Source: Annona cherimola
Lineage: Eukaryota > Streptophyta > Magnoliopsida > Magnoliales > Annonaceae
Assembly: GCA_030490835.1 (NCBI GenBank)
Contig: CM059971.1
Span: 7,196,938 to 7,260,937, forward strand
Length of the DNA stretch: 64,000 nt
Direction of reading: 5' to 3'
A program made the position numbers and the translations under genes. Each line of letters begins with the position of its first letter. Positions within the stretch are counted from its first letter, which is position 1. Below, in pieces: positions 1 through 11,205 of the stretch. A model generated the notes under the pieces. That model was given only the letters and a program-made list of their open reading frames with translations. It searched no databases and was not told the origin of the DNA.

Positions 1-929
1 GATATTATATATAATATATTTTATATTGAATATAAAAATTAAAAATGAGATTTGGGTTTGCTTTAATCCTAGTTTCAACCCTTCTTACAAATCGAGTTTC
101 TAGGTTTAGATTCTTCAGGTTCGCGCTTTAGAACGACAAGCTTAAACATGTCGATTTTGACGGACAGGCTTAGTAACCTAAGTTGCACTCGTATTTATAA
201 AGTTGGGGTAGTTAAACTTATTACGATTATACAGTTGGATTGAATGAGATATGATTTAGATGAAAAGGAAAATGAGAAATTATATTAAAATTAAAAAATA
301 ATATTGAAAATTACAAAAGAGATGATATCATTTATTGGAAAATGAAAAATTGTGCTTGGAATCGAAAATTTTTTTTGGAATGAAAAATTATCGCGTCTCA
401 TCATCATCCCAAATCTCCCCATCCTCCTGACCTTTTTTTTTTTTTTTTTTGAATGAATGAAGCCCATCCCCCTGACTTTGGCAGAGACTGCTTTGGAGAT
501 ATAAACTCACCAGCACGTTTGGACAACTGCTTCCAAAACCATCAAAGGTTTAATGCTATTGCAAGCTATTGATTCCTGCTTTTTTCTTCTTTTTTTAGAT
601 GCTCGATTCTTGTTTAATTAATTTCAAAACTCCTCTTTTAAATTTTTTTTATTAATTGTTGTTGTTGTCGTACTTTCTAAACTTTTTATTTTCCTCGTTG
701 ATATGCATTTCAAGAAAGATTGATATTCATACCGTCCCATTTCTCATTTCTCATTTGTCATTTTCCTATTTCACATCTCCGTTCCCCATTTCCGTCCTGC
801 TATACCCCTTTTTTCATCTCAGCGTTTTTTTTATTTTATATAATTTTTTTTTGTTGCAGTCTTGTTTGGCAACTGGATTTGCAGCTACCCTTTTCTCGAA
901 CTGGTCATCTATAAATTTTTTTTTTATAG
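1..929. other. AT-rich intergenic DNA with T-rich tract
   Basis: No gene is visible. A run of 18 T lies at 433-450. From about 575 to 930 the plus strand is strongly pyrimidine-rich, with repeated short words such as TTTCTCAT. The short open frames here are rich in F, S, L and I, as expected from T-rich DNA, and match no family I know. Confidence 0.6.
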
Positions 930-2660
930 ATTTTGAACTATAAAAATATTTGTCAAAAATGATATGATTAGTCAAAATACGTAAATATTGAATTACTTTA
1001 TGTGAAAATCTTTTATAAAATATGTAAATTTTTTTGAAAATTTAATTAGATGAGAAATAAACTGTTGAAATGTATGGTGATCTAGAAAGGGCCCACACAT
1101 AAAAAATTTAGTGCTGGGCTAAAGTTATTATTAATTGATAATTAGTAATATGAAATAATGTTTAGAAAAATATATATTACCAAAGAAAATTCTCATTTTC
1201 CTAGTGTGGTGATTTAAGCATTCGAGCAAATAACGACTTGAGGATCAGATAAAGTTTATACAAAGTAAGTAAAATTTTTTCTTCTCTTTCTGATTTTGTA
1301 TTGTAATATATAGTTATGGTCATATGTGTTGTAGATGTTGATGTATATTTTTGGCATTTATTGATTTGATAATCGGTTGTGATTTTAGCTTCATCATTTT
1401 AATGCCAGCTTTGTTCCCAATAGCGTTGGCTTATGTTGCTTTACTCATGAGCCATGACTATTGATAAAGATTTTATTGTTGTGTGGACCATTGATGACAA
1501 CCATTGGTGCATCCCTACAAGTGATCAGGGTTGATAGCTTGTGTTACATTAGCTCATATGTAACTTGTTTAGCCTTATAAGTTAGTTGATTGATATTATA
1601 AACTAGCACATGGGACCGATGGTCCTTAATAAAATAACGGGGGCGCTAGAGCCATTCACATAATGTAGTGTGGTAAGATTGCAGTTGTGTGATGAGTGCA
1701 GTAGGATATTAGTTATATATTTAATTTGGATAACAGTATTTCTTGGCTTATCCATGTTGTGCTGGGTATGTCATTTGTGCTAAGCAAAGTTAATAACTGT
1801 ATTGTATAGTTTTGGCCATCTGATTGTACAAAAGATTGGACTTTGGGGCAAGATATCAAACCTCTTATTGAATTTGAGACTTTGTTAGTTTGGACCATGG
1901 AGCCCCATATGTTTGATGCATTAACATGTGCTTGTCAATTTGCATTTATTTTAAATGAATTCTAGCTCGATTCAAACTTACGTGGTGATTTATAATGTAC
2001 TGGATCTATTGAATACTGAGTTTTCTCAGTTTATAATTATATGTTCTATTTACTGAGTTTGTTCAAACCCACTCCATCTTTTTACTATTTTAGATGATAG
2101 ATTCATGAGAGTAGATAATTAAAAGGTTGTTGGTCTAGCGAGAGTGAGCAAAAAAGTGAGTGAATAGGATGAAAGAATTCACCACTTGGTCCTTTCGATT
2201 TATTTTTGGGACACACACTCATGTATCTAAATTTCAAAAAAATTGTTTGAATGAAAATTTTTTTTTCAAATATGTTTGGAATCGAATAGATCCAGTCTGA
2301 TCAATTCACAGTTCGGTCTTGTTCACCTCTTGCAAAGACTTAAACTCTCCCTTTCCATATCGCCCTTACTTTGTTAGTTACCCTTCATTAAACACACATT
2401 ATACTTACATGTGGTCTTAAAAAAAATTATAGCAGAAACCTTTTGTAGGTATATTAAGAAATTTTTCACCCGAAAGTGCTGTCCAAGCAATAATTCGCTC
2501 TCATTTCCTACCCCGCCCAAATGCATTTCATCCCAAAAAAAAAGACTATGACCCTTGTTCGGCAAAGATATAGCATCCATCGCCTATGCTCATCCATCGC
2601 CTATGATGGTTTACATGCTTATCAACTCATATGATGGATTTCATTAAAAACGCACAACGA
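930..2660. repeat. Segmental duplication copy A (RLP 3' flank block)
   Basis: This block aligns co-linearly by eye with 27190-28590, which lies just beyond the 3' end of the minus-strand RLP pseudogene, and with 48620-49990 plus 52065-52110. Shared landmarks include the CCCAC motif near 1090, the TTGTGTGGACCAT stretch near 1477, the GTGGTAAGA motif near 1670, a segment near 2175 (AGGATGAAAGAATTCACCA) and TCATATGATGGATTTCATT near 2625. The last landmark sits about 100 bp from the RLP stop codon in copy B, so copy A probably once adjoined a related gene that is gone. Part of the block (2010-2100) resembles the R/U5 region of gypsy LTRs, so an old LTR origin for part of it is possible. Confidence 0.7.
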
Positions 2661-5492
2661 GCATTTATCACCTAGGCTCCTCCAAATTCACTCTTTATGA
2701 GGTTCATCATAAGATTAGAGAGAGGTGAGTTGGATGGAGGCATTTGAAGGGACCTAGGGGTAGAGCTTTATGAAGGTTGGCAAGATTGGAGAGATGAAGA
2801 TGATGGTGATGGCTAGGAAAGATATGGGAAGTCATTGTTGGAGAGCGTATCTTTTTATGTATGTATTTACAATCACCTCAATTTTAATTATATTTAAGTC
2901 TCAAGACATTCTAACAAATTTTCAGTGGACAATTATTTAGAGTATGAGTTGTTAACGATTGAGCAAGTTATATATGCTAAATATGGTGGTTGTAAACAGA
3001 TCACATTAGCTGGGTTGTAGCTTAAACCTAATCTTAAACCATTTATAAAATCCTTAGAACTAGCGTTACTCGCTAGAGCAGTTTTAATTGTAATTGCTAG
3101 CCTCTATATGGTATCTTTTATGATTTCTTGCTTTAGGCGATTATGCAATCCCAGTTCTTTGTTTCTTTGCTACCAAAGAATTGAATCAACAGGGTAAAGA
3201 ATTTGAACTATCCAGACAAAATATAAAATAGAAAAAATACGGTAAAATTGAGGGTTACAAGTTGTTCTACAGAAGATTTCAAACGGCATGCACCAATAAG
3301 CTATTGTGAATCAAAATAAATGAAAAAATGCCAATGTACTAAATAATGATGATGAAAGTTTGAGAAGTAATTTCATAACACCGATTTGTACAGTTAATTT
3401 TGCGTGCATATTAACTCTTTGCCTTAAGGTTGTCCATTGAGGCCTCTCTAGATTGGTTTCCACTTTGGAAGACTTGGTTTGCTTGTGAACAACAGTTTTC
3501 TAACTTTGCTCTTAGTCGTTTCAGGCATAAGTTTGTTGTCAGGTGATTGTTTCTTCCTCTATGGGACACCATTTTCAAAAAAATTCACAACTGCAATAAC
3601 TAAACCTTCCATGGTGGCACATCTATTCAGCTCAAAACTACAATATTAGCAATCCAAATAGACAAAAGCATGTTTTCTTCATAAAAAAAGACAAAAGCAT
3701 TCTACTCAAGAATTGTCCAATAGAGTCTTGGCACTCTACAAGCACAAGAAAAGTAAGATGCCAATGAGCAAAGGATGTACGTGTAATCAGCGGATGTCTT
3801 AATGACCAACATTAATAATGGACTAGCAAAAGTTTCAATAAATATATGGCCAATGACAAATTAGATTTTCTATTTCTTGCCATTAATGTTTTGACGAGTG
3901 ACTGATATGTGTGGAATCTCAAGTTTTGTGGTTATTTTTACCCTCAATATCAGAGAGGGGATAGATAGAAACCTAGAAAACAAATTAAGAGATATTTAAA
4001 TAAATCTTGGCGAATCTCTATATGGGTACACTAATTAAGTGTCGAAATTTATTTATTAACTTGAAAGCATTTGGAGGATTTATATTAAATAAGTAACTTA
4101 AATATATATCCAAACGAAAAATAAAAGTTAGTTTAGGCAGTTTCCGCAACTGTCAAAATTTTATAGAGAAGAGAAGAACGAGTAGCGAGAGGGGAGAAAG
4201 AATGAGAAAAATTTTATAGAAGACTCTATGAATTTGTAATTTTACAAAAAGTACCTATTATAAAGAAATTGTAGAAAAATTCAAATCTTGCTGAAAATTT
4301 TGGAATAGAAATTTTTAAAAGAATATTATAAAATACCCTCTCAAGTAGTTGAGAAATTTGATAAAAAAAATTTAATTTGCAAAAAGCCTCTTAAGGATAA
4401 ATTATTTTGCGAAATATCTTATATTAACTAGAAATATATAGAATAATTTTTGAAAAATTATTTTACATAAGAACTTTAGTCAAAGCACCAAAAAATGTTA
4501 ATAACAGCCCACACTAACAACACATGGTGGCTCATGAGCCATCAAAAATGTTTCTAATATAGCTATTAATGCCAATGTTTGATTTTAATTATCAAATTGT
4601 TGATTTTTACATTTTTTGAATGTTCCAAATTCATTGTGTGTGTTGGATTATCTATAAGAGGTTGTTAAAGGGAAAAATTTTAATTGGAGATATTTAACTT
4701 GATTATGATCCCCTATGATGATAATAAAAACTTCTGAGCATTAGGCTTAGCATTTAATAATTGTTCTAAGTAGATATTTAAAGATGAAATTTTAGAAAAG
4801 ACTTTTAGAATATTATTTAAAAATATTATTATTGTCTTGATGTAGGTTAAAGTGAAGAATAAATTGGAATTTTGTACGGTCATATACGAGAATTTGAAAT
4901 TTTAAGTAGGAGGTAAATTGGATTTTCTTGCTTTTATATGGACACATATGGATATTTATTTATGATGATTTTGAGGTTTTATTTGAGATTTTTGTGAAAA
5001 TTTCTTCTTTGATATATATGATTTTCTTAGATTTAATTAAATTGAGTAGCTTAAGAAATGATTTTGAGTTCATTATGGATCTATGAAAACTTTTAAATTA
5101 AGCAAATTATTCGAGTTCAATGGATATGTTTTACATTAAGCATATAAGCACAGGTTAGACGAATGAGTGTTTATTTGCATGTTGAGCATTATATATGCAT
5201 GATTATTCTTCGGGCGAATCGGAGAATAAAAGAAGTTATGGTATGTTGCGGTGTAGCTGTATAAATGATTGATAATGATGAGTCTACTTAGTAAACCGAG
5301 TGACATAGATGATGATGATGAGGATAAGAATGAATATTTGCATTGTATAAGCATTTGGAGCATTATTCCTTGTATGAGCATAGTATTGATGAGCATATGA
5401 ACTTTAAAGATTTTGATATTTGATTTGTTTTAAAACAATGATATTTATTTGTTTTCAACATTTGAGTGTTTTACCATTATCCTACTTACCCA
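2661..5492. other. AT-rich intergenic DNA, possible decayed LTR
   Basis: No coding domain is recognisable. Between about 4550 and 5490 the composition (GATGATGATGAGG runs, alternating AT-rich and TGAGCAT-rich text) is reminiscent of long plant gypsy LTRs, but I cannot find matching ends or a second copy. A short palindrome containing GGCTCATGAGCC lies near 4528. Confidence 0.4.
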
Positions 5493-5608
5493 GTTGTATG
5501 AAAAGATATAAAAAAAATAATTAAAAAATTGAGCAAATGTGAAAATAAAAAATTTTAAATTAAAAAGTTTTGGTTCTAAAAGTTTTATTATTATCCAAAC
5601 ATGCCCCT
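5493..5608 (-). mobile_element. Tourist-like MITE arm (inverted fragment)
   Basis: Read on the minus strand this matches the left arm of the MITE at 56497-56789: a start close to GGGCATGTTTGG, then AAAACTTTT, CTTTTTAATTTAAAA and a TTTTTTAATTATTTTT block, ending at CATACAACT. Part of the middle of the arm is missing. The partner end is not visible nearby. Confidence 0.6.
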
Positions 5609-6221
5609 AAACTGTCTAAAATATTTTTTCTGTGTGGATTAATAATCCGCATCAATAATATGATTATAATTAACAGATCTTAGTGTTTTCCATGATTTAT
5701 ACATAAGTACATAGAGTTTAAAGTAGGTCCATCCCACCTAAGGTTCTAATTGTAATTACTTTTAAACAAAAAATGATTTTAGATAACATGAACTCTTATG
5801 TAGAAATTGAAAGGAGATTTGCAGACATGATTATAAGGTTTGACTAATATTGCAATGACATCCCTAATTTTTCCAAAATTACAAACACACCTTTTAAATT
5901 TTGCGTAAAATTGTGTCCCTTTCGTCAAGATTCTGTTTGGATTTTTAATAAAAAGAAAAATAAATACCCTTAAGCCTATGGAATTTGCACGTCGTGCGAT
6001 CAATGTATCATCTTCCCAATACACTGCACACCCATGACTCCTCTTGCATCGGTTGCTGTCTAACCAATTGGGTGAGATAGAGTATCTTCTTCCCGTGAAA
6101 TTGGTGCTGGCGTTAATTACTTCGTTATGGCTCCCACAATTTTCTGATCATGCAATTCGTCCTGAGAGAAATTTATTCCATTGATTCTGATACTAGGGAG
6201 AGTAAAAAAATACCCCGCAAA

Positions 6222-6425
6222 TGGATAGAAAACACACGGTTGAAAATGAAAGTTATATTTGATTTGCTTTCTAATATTAATGCGATAATCAATCAGTGCC
6301 CCACTTTTTCACGTCCTGGATCGCTAATTTATATGGCTGATTTTGTTTAATAATTTCATTTTAACAATATCACTCATATTTTGTTATAACTTAAACCTGT
6401 TTTGCCTTAAAATTTTCATCTTTAG
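6222..6425. repeat. Dispersed direct repeat, copy 1
   Basis: About 205 bp, nearly identical to 16262-16470 apart from small indels. The short open frame over it (66 residues) is not conserved in the second copy, so it is not a gene. Confidence 0.7.
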
Positions 6426-6901
6426 GGGGAGAAACCCTCTTTATACAGGAGAAAATGCTTTCAACCGGGTGTTGGCTATGTTGCCAAAATTTTGGTTAGA
6501 TGCTCCGGCGTGAATTCTCCTCCAAAACTATAAATCTATAATCCTGGTTCTCTATTTAATTAATTGATGGTTATCTTTTAGGCAACATCCTATTTTACCA
6601 GAGAACATGTGAACCTTACGGTGAAAGACAGAGACTGCATCGTATTATTAAAGATGACCAATTACGTCTTTGGGAATAAAAGAAACACCCTGTGGACACC
6701 CCACCAAAATACAAAGGCTAAAAAAATAGTAATGCACATATTTTTATCATCAATAAGCCTGAAATGATTTTTGCAAGAATAATTTGAAGCTCACGAGCAC
6801 ATTTTGAAAGCAACCGGTGCAAACTTAAGTCAATAATCGATAGCAGCCTATTCTCATGATGAAAGGAAAAATATTTTTTGAGCCAAATGGAGCGAGAGTA
6901 A

Positions 6902-6906
6902 CATGG
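6902..6906. repeat. Left target site duplication CATGG
   Basis: CATGG immediately precedes the TG of the 5' LTR and is repeated exactly at 15005-15009 after the CA of the 3' LTR. A 5-bp duplication is the normal size for plant LTR retrotransposon integrases. Confidence 0.93.
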
Positions 6907-7278
6907 TGTTGACACCCTACCTTTGGGCCCAAAAATAGATAAAATGAAAAAGGTCTCAAGCCCAAACAAATTTAAGGCAAAAAGAAGTTCAAGCAAGCTA
7001 AGCAGGCTCTTCCAAACTCAGCCCACGGGAGCGAAGCTCCAACAAGCCTCGAAGCAGGCTTTTCAACAAACCAGATCCGGCCTACATGAGCGAAGCTCCT
7101 GCAGGCCACCTCAACGGGCTCCACAAGATAGCCCACCAAGCCTCAAAAGTAGGGCTTCTCTACAACTTCGGGGACTCTACAACGGCCCACCCCAAAACAA
7201 AGGGGTTAGCCAAGCTCTAACCCACCAAATTCTAGCCCACTATGGAAGGAGCCCGCCAAGCTCAAGCATGGACCAAGT

Positions 7279-7474
7279 CCAACCACTCAAGAGGCCCAAA
7301 GCCCATGATCTCAACTCAAGCTCAAGTCCAACCACTCAAGAGGCCCAAAGCCCATGATCTCAACTCAAGACCAAGTTCAACCACTCAAGAGGCCCAAAGC
7401 CCATGATCTCAACTCAAGCTCAAGTCCAACCACTCAAGAAGCCCAAGGCTCATGATCCCAACTCAAGTCCAAGC
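7279..7474 (+). repeat. 49-bp tandem array in 5' LTR (4 units)
   Basis: Units begin at 7279, 7328, 7377 and 7426, each starting with a form of CCAACCACTCAAGA. The spacing is exactly 49 bp. The last unit is diverged (AAGCCCAAGGCTCATGATCCC). The 3' LTR carries three units. Confidence 0.9.
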
Positions 7475-7525
7475 CCATAGACCAAGTCCATGACCCCAAG
7501 TGGCCTAAAAGCCCACTCCTACATC

Positions 7526-7532
7526 TATAAAA
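7526..7532 (+). promoter_or_regulatory. TATA box of 5' LTR
   Basis: TATAAAA followed by GGAGGAGCCC, in the expected U3 position. The same motif is at 14349-14355 in the 3' LTR. Transcription would start roughly 30 bp downstream, marking the U3/R border. Confidence 0.7.
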
Positions 7533-8182
7533 GGAGGAGCCCCCCTCTCATTCAAGACTCTTGAGGAGAGGCATCCCAGAGGGGAGGATGGGAGTCTGCA
7601 GCAACGCCCCCGCGTCCCGGCTCTTCTCGCTCTACGCGCTCCACGCCTCTCCACGCGCCCCCTTTCCATCTTTCTCATTCTCTCAAATCTTTTTATTTCC
7701 CCCCTTTTACGTCATGTAAACCTCCTCGGGTTGGCAGATTTCTCCATATTTGCTTCAACCCGAAGGCCGGAACCCGAGCTCTGTATAACTAGTGTCTTAT
7801 TTCTTTAAACAGGGGCTGATCTCCCTTTAAAGATCAGTGGCGACTCCGTTTTCCTTTTATTTTTGTGTGCGTGTTTGAGTTAACGCCCCGGCAAGGCGGG
7901 CGCACGCGGGTCCACGGATCCCAGCATAATACGCTGCCGTTATGCTGCCGGATTTGTGACTTGACCCGTGTACGGAAAGCCCCGTCTTAGCCGTTATGCT
8001 GCCGAACCCGCAAGAAAACACCCATACGCTAACTTTTCTAAAAAATATGAAGCCTAACGCATTTTACCCCATGTGAATGCAGGAAATCTAAGCCCACGTT
8101 GCAGTCCAACACGATCCACCCTCTCAAGGCCCGAAAAACCAATTCCGAGCCCATCGTAGTGCTCACGGCAGGTGCTACAGCT

Positions 8183-8200
8183 TGGCAACTCTACTGGAGA
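8183..8200 (+). other. Primer binding site
   Basis: Eighteen bases starting TGGCAACTCTACTGG, three bases after the LTR end. The TGG start pairs with a tRNA 3' CCA. From memory, Ogre/Tat elements use TGGCGACTCTGCTGGGGA (tRNA-Arg). The copy here would differ only by three G-to-A changes, the pattern left by deamination of methylated C on the other strand. The tRNA identity is inference. Confidence 0.65.
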
Positions 8201-8546
8201 CGGCGTTGCAGGTCTACATCGACGCAAGGGGGTCAAAAAATGGAAGATCGAAGCTCTTCTCTCGCTGGACAGCAAGTTGTAGAGGAAATCTCGTCTCCCG
8301 GCAGCGAGTTTCTGAAGTTTCTGCCCAAATCGCACAGAAACCTGAAAAGTTTTTAGGTCCAGAGGCGTCCAGCTCACAAACTGAAAAGAACTCGTGAAGA
8401 AAGAGCACTATTGCACACCACATCGTAACCGTCCAGACACGTAAAACAAGCCTACAGCAAGGGCCTCCGGCAAATCCAAAATCAATTAACGTAAAAAAAA
8501 TTTGGTGTAAAACTCACATTTTTTTCATAACCTGAGTGTTTTCTGG

Positions 8547-8735
8547 TCACGCTTCCAGAAACGCTTCAAGTGAACTGGTCTTCCTTCCAAAGACTCTTCA
8601 AGCGAACTAGTTATTCTTCCAGACACGCTTCAAGAGAACTGGTCCTTCTTCAGACACGCTTCAAGAGAACTGGTCCTTCTCCAGACACGCTTCAAGCGAA
8701 CTGGTCACTTTTCCAGAGACGCCTCAGGCAAACCC
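8547..8735 (+). repeat. Leader tandem array, 31-32 bp units
   Basis: CTTCAAG recurs at 8564, 8596, 8628, 8659 and 8690, each followed by a form of AGAACTGGTC and preceded by a form of CCAGACACG. This gives five to six degenerate units of 31-32 bp in the 5' untranslated leader of the gag-only element. The 103-residue frame over it is repetitive (RTSYSS/RTGPSP-like) and is unlikely to be a real protein. Confidence 0.8.
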
Positions 8736-8929
8736 AAATCTGTGGACCTCGAACATTCTCACGCGTGAAACTTAAAACAAATAAAATCTCAAAAAACACA
8801 AAAGGACCTGGACTTGCAAGTATCCATCCAAAGGTTGACTTTTTTAGTATCTATTTACAAGTGCTAACCATTTTTCATTGATTGCTCAGGTTCTTCACCA
8901 TATATCGAAGGCAAAACAAGTCAATCACT

Positions 8930-9190
8930 GATGTGACAGGTGCTGAAAAGCACTGACAAGACAATTGACATGACATAAAGGTACTGATAAGACCATTGAC
9001 ATGACATAAAGGTGCTGACAAGACCATTGATGTGACATAAAGCTTACATGCCTAGAAGTCAACTGTTGACCCAAGAAGTATGCTGACAAGACAATTGACA
9101 TGACATAAAGGCGCTGAAATGACCGTTGATGTGACAAAAGGCACTGACAAGAACAATACGGAAAAGGCACTGACATGGCATAAAGGTCCA
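8930..9190 (+). repeat. Leader tandem array, GACATGACATAAAGG units
   Basis: About seven degenerate units of roughly 30 bp built from CTGACAAGACCATTGA and GTGACATAAAGG, interrupted near 9042-9080 by a unique stretch containing GTCAACTGTTGAC. An A-rich tract with repeated AAAAAGAGCAAAA words follows at 9340-9470, just upstream of gag. Confidence 0.75.
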
Positions 9191-9507
9191 GCAACGTCCA
9201 GAGGCATCACTGCGATGCGGCAGTAAGCTAGCAATGGCTTTTCAAGTTCGAAGATGATTAATCAACCTTTCTACCCTTGGTTCTGAAACAGAGGGGCATC
9301 ATATCATGTTTCCATAATTTTACTTTGACTTCCTACTTTAAAAAAAAAGTTAAAAAAAGAGCAAAAAAAAAGAGCAAAAAAAAGAGAGCAAAAAAAAAGA
9401 GAGCAAAAAAAAAGTTAAAAGAAAAAGCAAAAAAAAAGCTTAAAAAAGAGTGAAAAAATTATATATATCTTAAAGTTCTAGTTGCCTTCAAGCTGAAGAT
9501 CGCATAC

Positions 9508-11205
9508 ATGGAGCTGACAAATCATCTTTCAAAGGAAAATACTGCATTCTCATTTGAAAAATGGGATCGGATGATGCAACGAATGCAAGAGGACATGCTC
9601 TACAAAATATTAGAGCAACGTCAATCAATGGCAAAACAACAACATCAAGTGTCATCCTCTTCATCACAACATCAACAAACGACGAGTTCAAGCTCACAAT
9701 CCATTCCAGTTCAAAGATCACGCGGCCTAGAAGAGGTCAAGATACAATTTCAAAGCCAACTCCAAGAGTTACAAAGAAAAATTGAGCAACAGCAAGAGGA
9801 GGACTTTCATTTGGTAAAAATTGAAGACTTATGCCCATTTCCAAATGCACAACTACCTGAAAATTTTAAAATGTCAACCGTCCCTATCTATGAAGGAAAC
9901 TCATGCCCACATGCCCATATCAAGGCCTTTTGCAGTATTTTATACCCTTTGGTAAAAAAAGAGGAAATTTTGGTCATGCTATTCCAACATAGCCTAAGAG
10001 GAGACGCCCTTGAATAATATATGTCGCTCGACTGCAAGCAAATCAAAACATGGGAGCATCTATCTCTCACTTTCATGGATCGATTTTCCTACATGCTAAA
10101 CATGGCTCCCAAAAGGGCCAATCTCGAAGCACTCAAGCAAGAAGAGGATGAAATGTTCTCAAAGTACGTGGCTAGATGGCGTGCCTTAGCCGCAAAGATG
10201 AAAAGTCCTTTGCCTTTGGACGAGCAGATCTCCATCATCATCAATTCATCTCACCCCAGCATCTCAGGCTTCCTCATCTCACATCCGTTTGCCAGCTTTA
10301 CACAACTATTGCAAGTGGCGAAGCAAGTTGAAGACGGCCTAAGGAAGGAAATGATTTCCCCATGGCCACAACAAGGAAATGATATTCTTCTTGAACAAGC
10401 AAGCCAGACACCTCCAATAGCGGACATTGGCATGGAAGTTAATTTTGTGAAGGGTAATGCTAAAACCTTTGACCCTTCTATTTTCATAACAAAAGCCCAA
10501 CCCCATAATGCTCCTATCATTTTACAAGGCCGAAATGCCAACTCTGCCGTCCTTGAAAGAAAATGCATCGAGCCGATCATCTTATTGGGAAAACCTGCCA
10601 AACCCACGCAAGAGAATCCTATTTTGCATAAATCCCTTATTATTCAAAGAACATCTCCCAATACCTTGCTTACAAACCCGGGAACTCCTCTCAAGATAGC
10701 AAGTCAACCAACTTTGCCTCACTTCTCCCCAGAAAATATCTTTTTTTCAGTCAACCAACCAACATGTCTGCATTCTAAAAATGCAGAAGAGAACCTCAAA
10801 GCTCCTTACACCTCTACTCCTAGCATTCCTCTAAAGCAGTCATCGTCATCATCATCTACACAACCATGCCCGGCCACGGAAGGTGAAATATTAATCTTAT
10901 CAACAAAGCAGACAAACACATCAGAAAAGGAAGTGCCAGCCAAGGAGTACAAATTTCAAGAAATTCCTGCACAAGAGAAGCCAAATGGAAAAGGCCATCT
11001 ACAAGTCACAAATGAAGTTATCCCTCACACAGACAATCAAGCAGAGGCATCTAAACAGCCTCAACAAACCATCATCAACACAGGCCATGTCGACGAAGTC
11101 GAACAGCCAACAAGATTAGCCCCGGAAGCTGCAGAATGCGCAGGGCATACAACCATCATCTATCAACCCACCGTCACAAATATATCTCCGTCAACACATC
11201 CATAA
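9508..11205 (+). pseudogene. gag: gag polyprotein, one in-frame stop
   Basis: A gypsy-type Gag forms the RNA-binding virus-like particle around element RNA. The frame opens at ATG 9508, is read in one phase to TAA 11203-11205 (565 codons before the terminator) and is interrupted once, by TAA at 10015-10017. The N-terminus (residues 20-100) is Q- and S-rich and probably coiled coil. The retrotransposon gag domain follows from about residue 120: FxxxxVPIYEG, then HIKAF, a LVMLFQHSLRGDALE segment and, after the stop, LTFMDRFSY and a YVARWRALAAKM segment. The stop falls where the family has the conserved Trp of an A-x-x-W-Y motif (TGG changed to TAA by two G-to-A changes), so it looks like decay and not programmed readthrough. 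The C-terminal third is P/T/S-rich without a zinc knuckle. No pol follows. Confidence 0.8.

Larger units (their letters stand above)
5609..6906. other. Intergenic DNA containing a direct-repeat copy
   Basis: No gene is recognised. The segment 6222-6425 is repeated in direct orientation at 16262-16470, on the other side of the gag-only LTR element. The shared core is CACGTCCTGGATCGCTAATT. The last five bases (CATGG, 6902-6906) are the left target site duplication of that element. Confidence 0.6.
6907..8179 (+). repeat. 5' LTR of gag-only element
   Basis: It starts TGTTGACACC and ends GGTGCTACA, with TG...CA termini. It matches 13780-15004 throughout. It is 1273 bp against 1225 bp in the 3' LTR; the 48-bp difference is explained by one extra 49-bp tandem unit, one extra G in a GGG run near 7157 and a missing CT pair near 7650. 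A TATA box (TATAAAA, 7526-7532) sits about 40% into the LTR. The 3' third contains a conserved GTGGCGACTCCG motif and a GC-rich GGCGGGCGCACGCGG stretch. Open frames across the LTR are translations of tandem repeats, not genes. Confidence 0.92.

Noticed and set aside
656..943. 95-codon frame rich in F, S and L
   Set aside because: It translates a T-rich tract, has no family resemblance and no second copy in frame.
6923..7357. 144-codon frame in the 5' LTR (and 98 codons at 13796)
   Set aside because: It is LTR sequence with 49-bp tandem units. The two LTRs do not preserve the same frame length.
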